From: UBA9414 sp958446945
Lineage (GTDB): Bacteria; Bacillota; Clostridia; Lachnospirales; Lachnospiraceae
NCBI GenBank assembly: GCA_958446945.1
Contig: CAUCYJ010000055.1
Span: forward strand, 1-13,286
Direction: 5' to 3'
Length of the DNA stretch: 13,286 bases
Made by a program: the position numbers and the translations under genes. Numbering within the stretch: position 1 is the stretch's first letter; each line of letters opens with the position of its first letter. The notes under the pieces are model-generated. The model made no database searches. It was not told the DNA's origin and saw only the letters and a program-made list of their open reading frames with translations. Shown piece by piece: positions 1 through 7,387 of this stretch.

Positions 1-906
1 TATATTGATATTGAAGAGCAGCTGCGGCATCGCAAGATGTCTCCGGCGAAATTCGGTGCAGGCGTCAGATTCTTTATTATAGGGTTGAGCAAAAAGGTGA
101 TTCTCGCGAATGGAATGGGAAAGATCTTTGAAGAAATCTACGGAGCATTTTCAGGAGGGACTTCCTTATATCTTCTGACAGCATGGATCGGAGCGGCAGC
201 TTATGCGCTTCAGATTTATTTTGATTTCAGCGGTTATTCAGATATGGCGATCGGTCTTGGCAAAATGTTCGGTTTTGAATTGAAAAAGAATTTTGATTAT
301 CCTTATACAGCAAATTCTATTACGGATTTCTGGCGCAGATGGCATATCTCTCTCAGTACATGGTTCAGGGAATATGTATACATTCCGCTCGGAGGAAACA
401 GGGTTTCAAAGGAAAGACATATTTTTAATCTGCTTGTTGTCTGGACACTGACCGGCTTCTGGCATGGAGCAGCGTGGAATTTTATGTTCTGGGGATTTTA
501 CTATGGAATCTTTTTGATTTTGGAAAAATATATTTGGGGAAAATGGATAGAGAAAATGCCGGGGGCAATGCGTCATCTGTATGCACTTGTGGTTGTACTT
601 GTGGGCTGGGTATTTTTCTTTAGTACAGGACTTCAGGAAGCATTCCGTTATCTGGGAATGATGATCGGGATTGGAACGAAAGGAGTTGCAGGGGCAGTAA
701 CTGTGTTTACGCTGACATCTCACTGGCTTTTGTGGATTGCAGGAATTCTTGGCTCAACGAAGATTCCGATCAGGCTGCTGAATCATTTTGGATATGAGAC
801 ATCTTCCAAATGGATTACGGATGGGATCTATCTGTTTCTGTTTTTGATATCGATATCATGTCTGATTACCGATTCATTTAATCCATTTTTGTATTTTAGA
901 TTTTAA
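1..906 (+). CDS. MBOAT-family membrane O-acyltransferase (AlgI/DltB-like), 5' end cut by window
   Basis: This is the C-terminal 301 residues of a multi-spanning membrane acyltransferase; the frame is open to base 1, so the start lies outside the window. The MBOAT core is plain: QIYFDFSGYSDMAIGLGKMF, then DFWRRWHISLSTWFREYVYI (His codon 343-345), then TGFWHGAAWNF with the presumed catalytic His at 463-465, followed by several hydrophobic helices to the C-terminus. By family, such proteins pass an acyl group, usually acetyl, across the membrane to a glycan or teichoic-acid acceptor. The next gene begins 15 bp later and encodes a DHHW/AlgX-like partner, so the pair probably acts together on an extracytoplasmic polymer. 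The acceptor cannot be told from sequence. DltB is less likely, because no dltA, dltC or dltD is visible. Confidence 0.93.
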   Translation, partial: YIDIEEQLRHRKMSPAKFGAGVRFFIIGLSKKVILANGMGKIFEEIYGAFSGGTSLYLLTAWIGAAAYALQIYFDFSGYSDMAIGLGKMFGFELKKNFDYPYTANSITDFWRRWHISLSTWFREYVYIPLGGNRVSKERHIFNLLVVWTLTGFWHGAAWNFMFWGFYYGIFLILEKYIWGKWIEKMPGAMRHLYALVVVLVGWVFFFSTGLQEAFRYLGMMIGIGTKGVAGAVTVFTLTSHWLLWIAGILGSTKIPIRLLNHFGYETSSKWITDGIYLFLFLISISCLITDSFNPFLYFRF

Positions 907-921
907 GGAGGGACAGATGCT

Positions 922-2082
922 GTGGGAAGAGAAAAGCGAAAACAACAGAGAAGGAAAGCGGATATCATGCTAGGTTGTCTGTTTCTTGCCTGCATCTTGC
1001 TATTCCTGGTTGTGAATGTATTTGTAAAGGATAAGGCAGTTTCTGAAGAAGAAAATCGATCGCTGACACAGAAACCAAAGCTGACAGCGGAAAGTGTTTT
1101 GAATGGAAGCTACATGAAACAATTTGAGTCATGGCAGTCTGACCAGTTTGCCGGAAGAAATCTGTGGCGAAAAATGAATGTATCTCTGAAGCAGTTTGGC
1201 GGAAGCCGTCTGGAAAATGGAGTTTTCCATGGAAAAAAGGGGCAGCTGATGGAAGAACTTGTCGTGCCGGATACGAAGCTTTTGAAGGAAAATGTTAAGG
1301 CAGTCAATGAATTTGTCAAGAGCAGAAGCAAGATACGAACTTCATTTCTTCTTGTACCGGATGCAGCTGAAATCCTGCAGGATGCGTTGCCGGCATTTGC
1401 GGAAAAGAAAGATCAGGCGAAAATGTTTGAAAAGGTGAAAACGCAATTGGCAGATGAGGTACAGTGGATTGATGGAGTTACTCCGCTGAGCAAGGCAAAA
1501 GATAAGAAAATTTATTATCAGACAGATCACCATTGGACGAGCCTGGGGGCGTATAAGACATTTCTGGCAGCGGCGGAAACATTAGAGATTGACACAAAGG
1601 CAGCAGGCGGTTATGATAAATATCCGGTTACGACAAAGTTTAATGGAGTGCTGGCTAGTACAAGTGGTTTTGAACAAAAAGAAATGGAAGAAATAGAAAT
1701 CTATATTCCGAAAGAAAATAATGTTGATGTAATTGTAAATTATGTGGAAGAACAGAAACGGCGCACATCTTTATATGATTCTTCTAAATTAAAGACGAAG
1801 GATAAGTATGGCGTATTCTTGGGAGGCAATGCGTCTCTGATTGATATTAAGACGACAGCAGCGAGTGATAAGACATTATTATTGCTAAAAGATTCTTTCG
1901 CAAATAGTTTTGTTCCGTTTCTGGCGCCGTATTATAAGGAGATTGTTATGGTAGATCCGCGCTATTATGCGGGAACAATGAGCGAGATACTGGAAACTTA
2001 TCCGATTACAGACGCTTTGTTTTTATATAGTGGAAATACATTTTTTCAGGATAATAATCTGCAAGGGTTTCTGGGGGAATAG
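922..2082 (+). CDS. DHHW family protein (AlgX/AlgJ-like, membrane-anchored)
   Basis: A 386-residue protein with a basic N-terminus (RKQQRRK), one membrane anchor at about residues 14-35, and a large outer domain. It carries the family signature YQTDHHWTSLGAY, with DHHW at residues 202-205, and a serine block LLLLKDSFANSF with Ser325. These are the expected Asp-His and nucleophile elements of AlgX/AlgJ-type SGNH-like acetyltransferases. The likely role is to receive acyl groups from the MBOAT partner encoded 15 bp upstream and place them on a surface polymer. The start is GTG at 922, nine bases after an AAGGAGGG element at 905-912. The nearer ATG at 917 is in another frame and stops after 18 codons. 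The pairing and motifs are seen; the acetyl donor and acceptor are inferred. Confidence 0.9.
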   Translation: MGREKRKQQRRKADIMLGCLFLACILLFLVVNVFVKDKAVSEEENRSLTQKPKLTAESVLNGSYMKQFESWQSDQFAGRNLWRKMNVSLKQFGGSRLENGVFHGKKGQLMEELVVPDTKLLKENVKAVNEFVKSRSKIRTSFLLVPDAAEILQDALPAFAEKKDQAKMFEKVKTQLADEVQWIDGVTPLSKAKDKKIYYQTDHHWTSLGAYKTFLAAAETLEIDTKAAGGYDKYPVTTKFNGVLASTSGFEQKEMEEIEIYIPKENNVDVIVNYVEEQKRRTSLYDSSKLKTKDKYGVFLGGNASLIDIKTTAASDKTLLLLKDSFANSFVPFLAPYYKEIVMVDPRYYAGTMSEILETYPITDALFLYSGNTFFQDNNLQGFLGE

Positions 2083-2150
2083 CAATCTGCAGAAAAGGAA
2101 GTAATCATAAGAAGATAAGAGATAATATTAGGTAGAAAAGAGGTTATGGC

Positions 2151-3062
2151 ATGGACGGTCGAATGGAATTTCGTGAAAAACTTTCCGGTGTTCTGGCAGC
2201 TGCTTTTGAGCAGGGGATGCGGATCACAATGGACGAAGTAGAGAAATATTTTGAAGAAGATCATTTATCAGAGGAGCAGATTGAATTGGTATGTGATTAT
2301 CTGCTCTCCCAGAAAGTTGTTGTCAGTGGCTATGAGAAAAAAGGCGGAACAGTCACTGCGGCAGGAGAAGAAGCGGTATTTACAGAAGAAGAAAAAGAGT
2401 ATCTGCGTGAATATGAGAGAGATCTTGCAGCATTGCGAAGGGCAGAGAAAGAAGAATTGCCGGAATTATTTGCCCGGGCGGCGAAGAAAGAGGAAACAGC
2501 AAAACAGCGTTTGACGGAGAGTTATCTTCCGGTTGTTGTGGAGATTGCCAAGACACAGAGACACTCGGAAATTTTTCTGGGAGATATTATCCAGGAGGGA
2601 AACTTAAGTCTGATTACGGCAATTGAGATGTTAGATACTGCAGATCATGGAGATGAATTTTTGCGAAGAGAGATACTGCAGGGAATTCAGGCGCTTCAGG
2701 AAACATTGGAGGAAGAAAAGAAGCGTGATCACCGGATGGTGGAAAAGGTCAGCGAGTTGGACGAGTCTATTACGAAACTGACAGAAGAGATGGGACGGAA
2801 AATTACAATTGAAGAATTATCAATGTTTATGGATCTTCCGGTAGACGAAATCGTATCAGTTATGCAGCTGGCAGGAGAAGATGTAGAAGTAGGAGAGATA
2901 GATCCGGATGAAATCTTCCATGTAGCAGGAAAAGATGAGATGAAAGAGACGGATCAGACAGTGGAAGAAGACAGCCGAGAGAATGCACAGAAGATGCTTG
3001 AAAATTATGCTGAGAAGCTGACGGATGGGTTTGACGATATGGAATATCGGCCGGGAGAGTAA
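2151..3062 (+). CDS. Degenerate sigma-70-like protein lacking regions 2.3/2.4 and 4
   Basis: A 303-residue acidic protein that can be read against a primary sigma factor. Residues about 3-60 (ending CDYLLSQKVVV) resemble region 1.1. Residues 75-125 (YLREYERDL to AKQRLTESYL) resemble region 1.2. Residues 125-162 (VVVEIAKTQRH, then DIIQEGNLSL at 145-154) match regions 2.1-2.2, where sigma binds the RNA polymerase clamp. Residues 205-240 (EEMGRKITIEELSMFMDLP) resemble region 3. The aromatic melting and -10 reading block is replaced by a charged helix (FLRREILQGIQALQETLEEE). There is no region 4; instead an acidic tail ends at a stop just before a terminator. The start at 2151 has AAAAGAGG seven bases upstream. 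Binding to core polymerase without promoter recognition is an inference; it could also be an inert relic. It has no homologous neighbour here. Confidence 0.85.
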   Translation: MDGRMEFREKLSGVLAAAFEQGMRITMDEVEKYFEEDHLSEEQIELVCDYLLSQKVVVSGYEKKGGTVTAAGEEAVFTEEEKEYLREYERDLAALRRAEKEELPELFARAAKKEETAKQRLTESYLPVVVEIAKTQRHSEIFLGDIIQEGNLSLITAIEMLDTADHGDEFLRREILQGIQALQETLEEEKKRDHRMVEKVSELDESITKLTEEMGRKITIEELSMFMDLPVDEIVSVMQLAGEDVEVGEIDPDEIFHVAGKDEMKETDQTVEEDSRENAQKMLENYAEKLTDGFDDMEYRPGE

Positions 3063-3097
3063 AAAGGTTTGTAAAAGAGAAATAAGCAACAAAAAGT

Positions 3098-3150
3098 AAA
3101 AGGGCAGCCGCAAATTAACTAAGGTTAATGGAAAGCGGTGCCCTTTTGCT
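3098..3150. terminator. Bidirectional intrinsic terminator between convergent genes
   Basis: The arms 3098-3111 and 3135-3147 pair as AAAAGGGCA/TGCCCTTTT plus CCGC/GCGG with one bulged G. An inner perfect stem ATTAAC (3114-3119)/GTTAAT (3124-3129) closes a TAAG loop. The A-run before and T-run after make it usable from both sides. It lies 35 bp after the sigma-like gene and 2 bp beyond the stop of the minus-strand gene. Confidence 0.85.
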
Positions 3151-4454
3151 TACTCATCTAAAAGATCAAGGTCAAGATTCTTTTTCTTATTTTTCTCATA
3201 GTAATCTTCCGGAAGATAGAGATGTACTTTCTCTACCCGGTTTTTGTCTAACTTTTCTACAACAAGACGGATGCCGTCTGCAGTCATAATCTCGTCATTG
3301 ACTTCCGGGAGGCGGTCAAGATGTTCAATGATGAAGCCGCCGAGAGAGTCATAATCTTCAGAAGAAAATTCCAGTTCAAGCTGATCATTAAGATCATCAA
3401 GGTTCATGGAACCTTCAATAATATATTCCTGTTTGTTGATTTCTTTGATGAATTCTTCTTCATTCTCATCGTATTCATCATGAATCTCGCCGACAATCTC
3501 CTCAAGAATATCTTCCAGGGTAATCAGACCGGCGGTCTCACCATATTCATCAAGAACAATAGCGATATTGAAAGAAGCATCACGCATCTCAACAAGCAGT
3601 TCAGAAATATTTTTATATTCATAGGTGAAATATGCTTCACGTAAAATATCTTTCACATGGAAATCCTTCTTGTTGTCGTACAGCAAGAGGTCTTTCATAT
3701 TGATCGTACCGATGACGTTATCGGTCGTCTCTTCAAAAATAGGAAGACGTGTAAACTTGTCTTCACGGAAAATTTCGATCAGTTCTTCATAGGAACTGTT
3801 TACATCGGCAAATGTCATGTGTACGCGAGGTACCATTACATCTTTAGCTTTTGCATCGCCAAGATCGAATACATTATAGATCATTTCCTTTTCTTCAGAT
3901 TCGATGATTCCGTCTTCGTGGCTGACATCCACAATTGTACGAAGCTCGTTCTCGGTCATTGCGTCATTCCTAGCGCTTGTATCAATGCGCAGAATAAACA
4001 TCACGCATTTGGAAAGGCTATTGACAACAAAAATAACCGGAGTCGCAATCTTCATTAAGAAAAGAACGATTGGAGCATAAGCAAGAGCAAGCTTTTCCGG
4101 ATGAACGGTTGCGGCAGTTTTCGGAGTAATCTCTCCGAACAGAAGAATCAGCAGCGTAATGATACCGGTCGCAATGGCAACGGCAGAACCGCCGAAGTTA
4201 TAAGCGATCATCGTGGAAATAGAGGAGGCGGAAAGGTTCACGATGTTATTGCCAATTAAAATAACACTTAACATTTTTCCGGAATCTTCCGTAACTTTCA
4301 GCAGTGTGAGAGCACGCTTATTTCCCTCTTCAATCAACGTACGGATGCGAATCTTGTTAATAGTTACAAGGCAGGTCTCTGCAGATGAAAAAAATGCAGA
4401 CAGACCAAGTAAGATGATTAGAACAATAATCTGTATGACGACACTCGAGTCCAA
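3150..4454 (-). CDS. CNNM/CorC (HlyC) family membrane protein with paired CBS domains
   Basis: About 434 residues. The N-terminal half is a DUF21/CNNM membrane domain with about four hydrophobic helices, starting VVIQIIVLIILLGLSAFFSS and including ITLLILLFGEITPKT. It is followed by two CBS domains, the first around MVPRVHMTFADV to NVIGTINMKDLLLY and the second around AIVLDEYGETAGLITLEDIL. The C-terminal CorC_HlyC domain is around YIIEGSMNLDDLNDQL. Family members are tied to Mg2+ or other divalent-cation export and homeostasis; the old name hemolysin is misleading. The ion specificity is not readable here. Start choice: the GTG at 4466 overlaps the AAGGAG motif itself and so cannot be served by it, while TTG at 4454 lies 11 bases after it. 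I therefore prefer TTG, four codons shorter. Confidence 0.92.
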   Translation of the reverse strand: MDSSVVIQIIVLIILLGLSAFFSSAETCLVTINKIRIRTLIEEGNKRALTLLKVTEDSGKMLSVILIGNNIVNLSASSISTMIAYNFGGSAVAIATGIITLLILLFGEITPKTAATVHPEKLALAYAPIVLFLMKIATPVIFVVNSLSKCVMFILRIDTSARNDAMTENELRTIVDVSHEDGIIESEEKEMIYNVFDLGDAKAKDVMVPRVHMTFADVNSSYEELIEIFREDKFTRLPIFEETTDNVIGTINMKDLLLYDNKKDFHVKDILREAYFTYEYKNISELLVEMRDASFNIAIVLDEYGETAGLITLEDILEEIVGEIHDEYDENEEEFIKEINKQEYIIEGSMNLDDLNDQLELEFSSEDYDSLGGFIIEHLDRLPEVNDEIMTADGIRLVVEKLDKNRVEKVHLYLPEDYYEKNKKKNLDLDLLDE

Positions 4455-4465
4455 TGATCTGTTCA

Positions 4466-4471
4466 CTCCTT
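4466..4471 (-). promoter_or_regulatory. Shine-Dalgarno site that decides the CNNM start
   Basis: On the minus strand this reads AAGGAG. Its last G is the first base of the upstream GTG candidate (4466-4464), so it cannot direct that start. The in-frame TTG at 4454-4452 lies 11 bases downstream, at the long end of the usual spacing. Confidence 0.6.
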
Positions 4472-4498
4472 TTTTTATTATATTTTCGTATACCTATA

Positions 4499-4527
4499 AA
4501 TATAGCGTATTTACTACTTTTTTGCAA
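4499..4527 (-). promoter_or_regulatory. Sigma-A promoter of the CNNM gene
   Basis: On the minus strand the -35 TTGCAA (4527-4522) and -10 TATATT (4504-4499) are separated by exactly 17 bp. The predicted transcript starts near 4492, about 38 bases before the start codon. Confidence 0.7.
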
Positions 4528-4548
4528 TAGAAATGAGAGAGAGAAACA

Positions 4549-4577
4549 TTGAATTTAAAAAGAGATTGTTGTATGAT
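4549..4577 (+). promoter_or_regulatory. Sigma-A promoter of the murB-rapZ-whiA-HPr operon
   Basis: The -35 TTGAAT (4549-4554) and -10 TATGAT (4572-4577) have a 17-bp spacer. The predicted transcription start near 4584 leaves a leader of about 43 bases before the murB ATG. It also rules out a longer MurB reading from the TTG at 4549, which would start inside the -35 box. Confidence 0.72.
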
Positions 4578-4626
4578 AAAGACGATTCAATTTAGGAACA
4601 AAGAAAAAGAAAATAGGAGACGAACT

Positions 4627-5541
4627 ATGAATTTTGATATATATAAAGATCTGAAAGAAGCAGCAGGGAAGTCAGAGGTTCTGACGCAGGAAATGCTTTC
4701 CGGGCATACAACTTTTCGTGTTGGCGGTCCGGCAGATTATTTTGTGGCAGTAAAAGATACACAGGCAGTCCAAAATGTGACTGCATTATGCATATCGAAA
4801 CAAATTCCGTACTATATTCTAGGGAATGGAAGTAATATTCTTGCCGGAGATGGCGGCTATCGCGGAGTGATCATCCAGTTCGGAAAAGAAATGAGTGACA
4901 TTGAAGTATTAGAAGACGGAACAATCCGAGCGCAGGCAGGTGCGCTGATGTCTAAGATTGCGAATGCAGCGTATGAGAAAGCTTTAGGCGGATTTGAATT
5001 TGCAGCAGGAATTCCGGGTTCTATCGGAGGAGCTATGGTTATGAATGCAGGCGCTTATGGCGGAGAGATGAAAGATGTTGTGAATTCTGTTACAGTGTTG
5101 ACAAAAGAAAATGAAATCCGTGTTCTTACAAATAAAGAAATGGAGTTTGGTTATCGAACAAGCGCTGTGGCAAAGAATGGATATATTGTTCTTGAAGTAG
5201 AACTCAAGCTTCACGAAGCTTCTAGAGAAGAAATCAAAGAGAAAATGGAGGATTTGAAGAATCGAAGAATAACGAAACAGCCGTTGGAATTTCCAAGCGC
5301 AGGAAGTACATTTAAACGTCCTGAAGGAAATTTTGCAGGAAAACTGATTGAAGAGGCAGGACTGAGAGGATTTGGAGTCGGTGGTGCGCAGGTGTCTGAG
5401 AAACATTGTGGTTTTGTCATCAATCGGGAAAAAGCTACTGCAAAAGATGTGACTGAGCTTATGAATGAAGTGATCAAAAGAGTAAAGGAGAATTCCGGTA
5501 TTGAACTTGAACCGGAGGTAAAACGGTTAGGAGAATTCTAA
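4627..5541 (+). CDS. murB: UDP-N-acetylenolpyruvoylglucosamine reductase
   Basis: MurB is the FAD enzyme that reduces UDP-GlcNAc-enolpyruvate to UDP-MurNAc with NADPH in the cytoplasm, the second committed step of peptidoglycan synthesis. The 304-residue protein shows FAD-binding segments TTFRVGGPADYFV, YILGNGSNILAGD and GIPGSIGGAMVMNAGAYGGE. It also has YRTS with Arg177, AGSTFKRP with the presumed proton-donor Ser227, and LEPEV near the C-terminus with the likely catalytic Glu297. The length and lack of the extra Tyr loop fit the type II MurB usual in Firmicutes. The start at ATG 4627 has AGGAGA six bases upstream and lies downstream of the promoter. It heads a compact operon: the rapZ ATG follows the murB stop by only two bases. 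Confidence 0.97.
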   Translation: MNFDIYKDLKEAAGKSEVLTQEMLSGHTTFRVGGPADYFVAVKDTQAVQNVTALCISKQIPYYILGNGSNILAGDGGYRGVIIQFGKEMSDIEVLEDGTIRAQAGALMSKIANAAYEKALGGFEFAAGIPGSIGGAMVMNAGAYGGEMKDVVNSVTVLTKENEIRVLTNKEMEFGYRTSAVAKNGYIVLEVELKLHEASREEIKEKMEDLKNRRITKQPLEFPSAGSTFKRPEGNFAGKLIEEAGLRGFGVGGAQVSEKHCGFVINREKATAKDVTELMNEVIKRVKENSGIELEPEVKRLGEF

Positions 5542-5543
5542 AG

Positions 5544-6416
5544 ATGGAAATTATGATTGTCACAGGAATGTCTGGAGCAGGTAAAAGTACAGCGCTGAAG
5601 ATGTTGGAAGATGTGGGATACTTTTGTATTGATAATCTTCCGGTAGATCTGATGCCAAAGCTTCAGGAACTTTTGATGATTCCGGGAACAAAGGTAAATA
5701 AAGTGGCTTTGGGAGTTGATATTCGAAGTGGCGAGAAACTGGAGTCACTGGAAGAGATACTGGATCATTATAAGGCAGAAAATGTCTCTTACAAAATATT
5801 ATTTCTGGATGCCGAAGATGAAATATTGATCAAACGATATAAGGAAACTAGGAGAAGCCATCCACTGGCATCGGGAGAACGGATTGATAAGGGAATCTTC
5901 AGAGAAAGAGGACGTATTCGTTTCCTGAAAGAGCGGGCGGATTATATTGTGGATACGAGCCACATGCTCACAAAAGAGCTGCAGCAGGAATTGAAAAAAA
6001 TTATTGTGCTTGATAAAGATTATAAAAATCTTTATATGACAATTCTCTCTTTTGGATTTAAATACGGTATTCCAAATGATGCAGATCTTGTATTTGATGT
6101 TAGATTTCTTCCGAATCCATATTATGATCTTGAACTTAGACCTAAAACGGGAAATGAAAAAGAAATTCAGGACTATGTTATGCAGGGAGGACTGGCAGAA
6201 GAATTTCTGGACCGATTGACGGATCTTATGAAGTTTTTGATTCCGAACTATATTAATGAAGGAAAACATAATCTTGTTATTGGAATTGGATGTACAGGAG
6301 GAAAACATCGTTCGGTTACGATTGTGAATGCCCTGTATGAGAGACTAAAGCAGTTGGATGAATATGGTGTGAAAGCAGAACACCGCGATATTCGAAAAGA
6401 TTCGGCGGCAAAATAA
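5544..6416 (+). CDS. rapZ: RapZ/YvcJ family nucleotide-binding protein
   Basis: A 290-residue P-loop protein of normal family length. Walker A is GMSGAGKST at residues 8-16. The family-specific C-terminal block is GCTGGKHRSV, with Cys250 and His255-Arg256, and the segment GIPNDADLVFDVRFLPNPYY is also typical. In E. coli, RapZ senses glucosamine-6-phosphate and delivers the small RNA GlmZ to RNase E; in Bacillus subtilis the homologue YvcJ binds and hydrolyses nucleotide. Which role holds here is not known, and a GlmZ-type RNA is not expected in Firmicutes. The ribosome site AGGAG (5529-5533) lies inside the murB end, so translation of the two genes is probably coupled. Its place next to murB fits a link to amino-sugar and cell-wall supply. 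Confidence 0.96.
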   Translation: MEIMIVTGMSGAGKSTALKMLEDVGYFCIDNLPVDLMPKLQELLMIPGTKVNKVALGVDIRSGEKLESLEEILDHYKAENVSYKILFLDAEDEILIKRYKETRRSHPLASGERIDKGIFRERGRIRFLKERADYIVDTSHMLTKELQQELKKIIVLDKDYKNLYMTILSFGFKYGIPNDADLVFDVRFLPNPYYDLELRPKTGNEKEIQDYVMQGGLAEEFLDRLTDLMKFLIPNYINEGKHNLVIGIGCTGGKHRSVTIVNALYERLKQLDEYGVKAEHRDIRKDSAAK

Positions 6417-6427
6417 AAGGAGGACGC

Positions 6428-7387
6428 ATGTCATTTTCAGGGAAAGTGAAAGAAGAGCTGTCGCAGCAGTTATCGACGGCAAGGCATTGCCAGATTGCAG
6501 AGCTGGCAGCGATTTTAAGCTTTTGCGGCAGTGTCATAATTGACAGCAGAGAGCGATTTTCCATTAAAATACATACGGAAAATATAGCTGTTGCAAGAAA
6601 GTGCTTTACATTAATCGAAAAAACATTTAATATAGAGACTGAAAACGCGATTCGCAGAAATCAGGCAAGAGGGAGCACGATTTATTCCGTTGCTGTGAAA
6701 AGACATACAGATGCAGTCAGAATTCTTCAGGCAGTGAAGCTTCTTGACAGAGAAGGGGAAGTGTTTGAGGAGATGTCTGTTGTAAAGAATATCGTTGTGC
6801 AGCAGATGTGCTGCAGACGAGCATTTCTTAGAGGGGCATTTCTGGCAGCAGGTTCTATGAGTGATCCTGAGAAATCATATCATTTTGAAATTGTATGTGC
6901 GTCAGAAGCAAGAGCAGTACAGCTTCAGACGATGATGGACAGCTTTGGGGTGGATGCGAAGATTGTTTTGCGTAAGAAAACATATGTTGTATATTTGAAA
7001 GAGGGTTCTCAAATTGTTGATATGCTGAATGTGATGGAAGCGCATGTAGCATTAATGGATCTTGAAAATGTTCGTATTTTAAAAGAGATGCGAAATTCAG
7101 TCAATCGGATCGTCAATTGTGAAACAGCAAATATTCATAAGACAGTTTCGGCAGCGGTAAAACAGCTCGAGGATATTAAGTATATCCAGGATACGATCGG
7201 ATTAGATGTTCTGACAGATGGGCTTAAAGAAATGGCTCTTGTCAGGCTGGAACATCCGGAAGCTACGTTGAAAGAGCTTGGACAGCTGCTTTCGTCACCT
7301 GTTGGAAAATCAGGGGTGAATCATAGACTGAGGAAACTGAGTGAGATTGCTGACAGAGCAAGAGAGAACAAGGAGGAAGTATTATGA
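6428..7387 (+). CDS. whiA: DNA-binding protein WhiA (DUF199)
   Basis: A 319-residue protein with the WhiA layout. The N-terminal two-thirds is related to LAGLIDADG homing endonucleases; the segment FLRGAFLAAGSMSDP near residues 131-146 marks the second half of the fold, with nuclease activity lost in the family. A C-terminal helix-turn-helix lies at about residues 276-312 (ATLKELGQLLSS to GVNHRLRKL). In Streptomyces WhiA drives sporulation septation genes; in B. subtilis it affects division and chromosome segregation. The start ATG 6428 follows AAGGAGG (6417-6423) by four bases and lies 11 bases after the rapZ stop. The stop overlaps the next gene by four bases (ATGA), a sign of coupled translation. 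Its targets here cannot be read from the window. Confidence 0.96.
   Translation: MSFSGKVKEELSQQLSTARHCQIAELAAILSFCGSVIIDSRERFSIKIHTENIAVARKCFTLIEKTFNIETENAIRRNQARGSTIYSVAVKRHTDAVRILQAVKLLDREGEVFEEMSVVKNIVVQQMCCRRAFLRGAFLAAGSMSDPEKSYHFEIVCASEARAVQLQTMMDSFGVDAKIVLRKKTYVVYLKEGSQIVDMLNVMEAHVALMDLENVRILKEMRNSVNRIVNCETANIHKTVSAAVKQLEDIKYIQDTIGLDVLTDGLKEMALVRLEHPEATLKELGQLLSSPVGKSGVNHRLRKLSEIADRARENKEEVL

Noticed and set aside
2251..2514. 87-codon frame inside the sigma-like gene
   Set aside because: It has a Lys/Arg-rich shadow composition in another frame of a continuous coding gene, with no ribosome site.
3063..3149. Search for a lost region 4 of the sigma-like protein downstream of its stop
   Set aside because: The sequence after the stop is short and consists of a terminator, with no sigma region 4 helix-turn-helix in any frame, so the protein is not a simple frameshift of a full sigma factor.
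4549..4626. N-terminal extension of MurB from a TTG start
   Set aside because: The TTG is part of the -35 box of a good promoter, the predicted transcript starts later, and ATG 4627 has a proper ribosome site and matches the normal MurB N-terminus.
5799..6308. Minus-strand reading frame of 169 codons inside rapZ
   Set aside because: It is opposite a conserved gene, with Phe/Ile/Asn-rich shadow composition and no domain.
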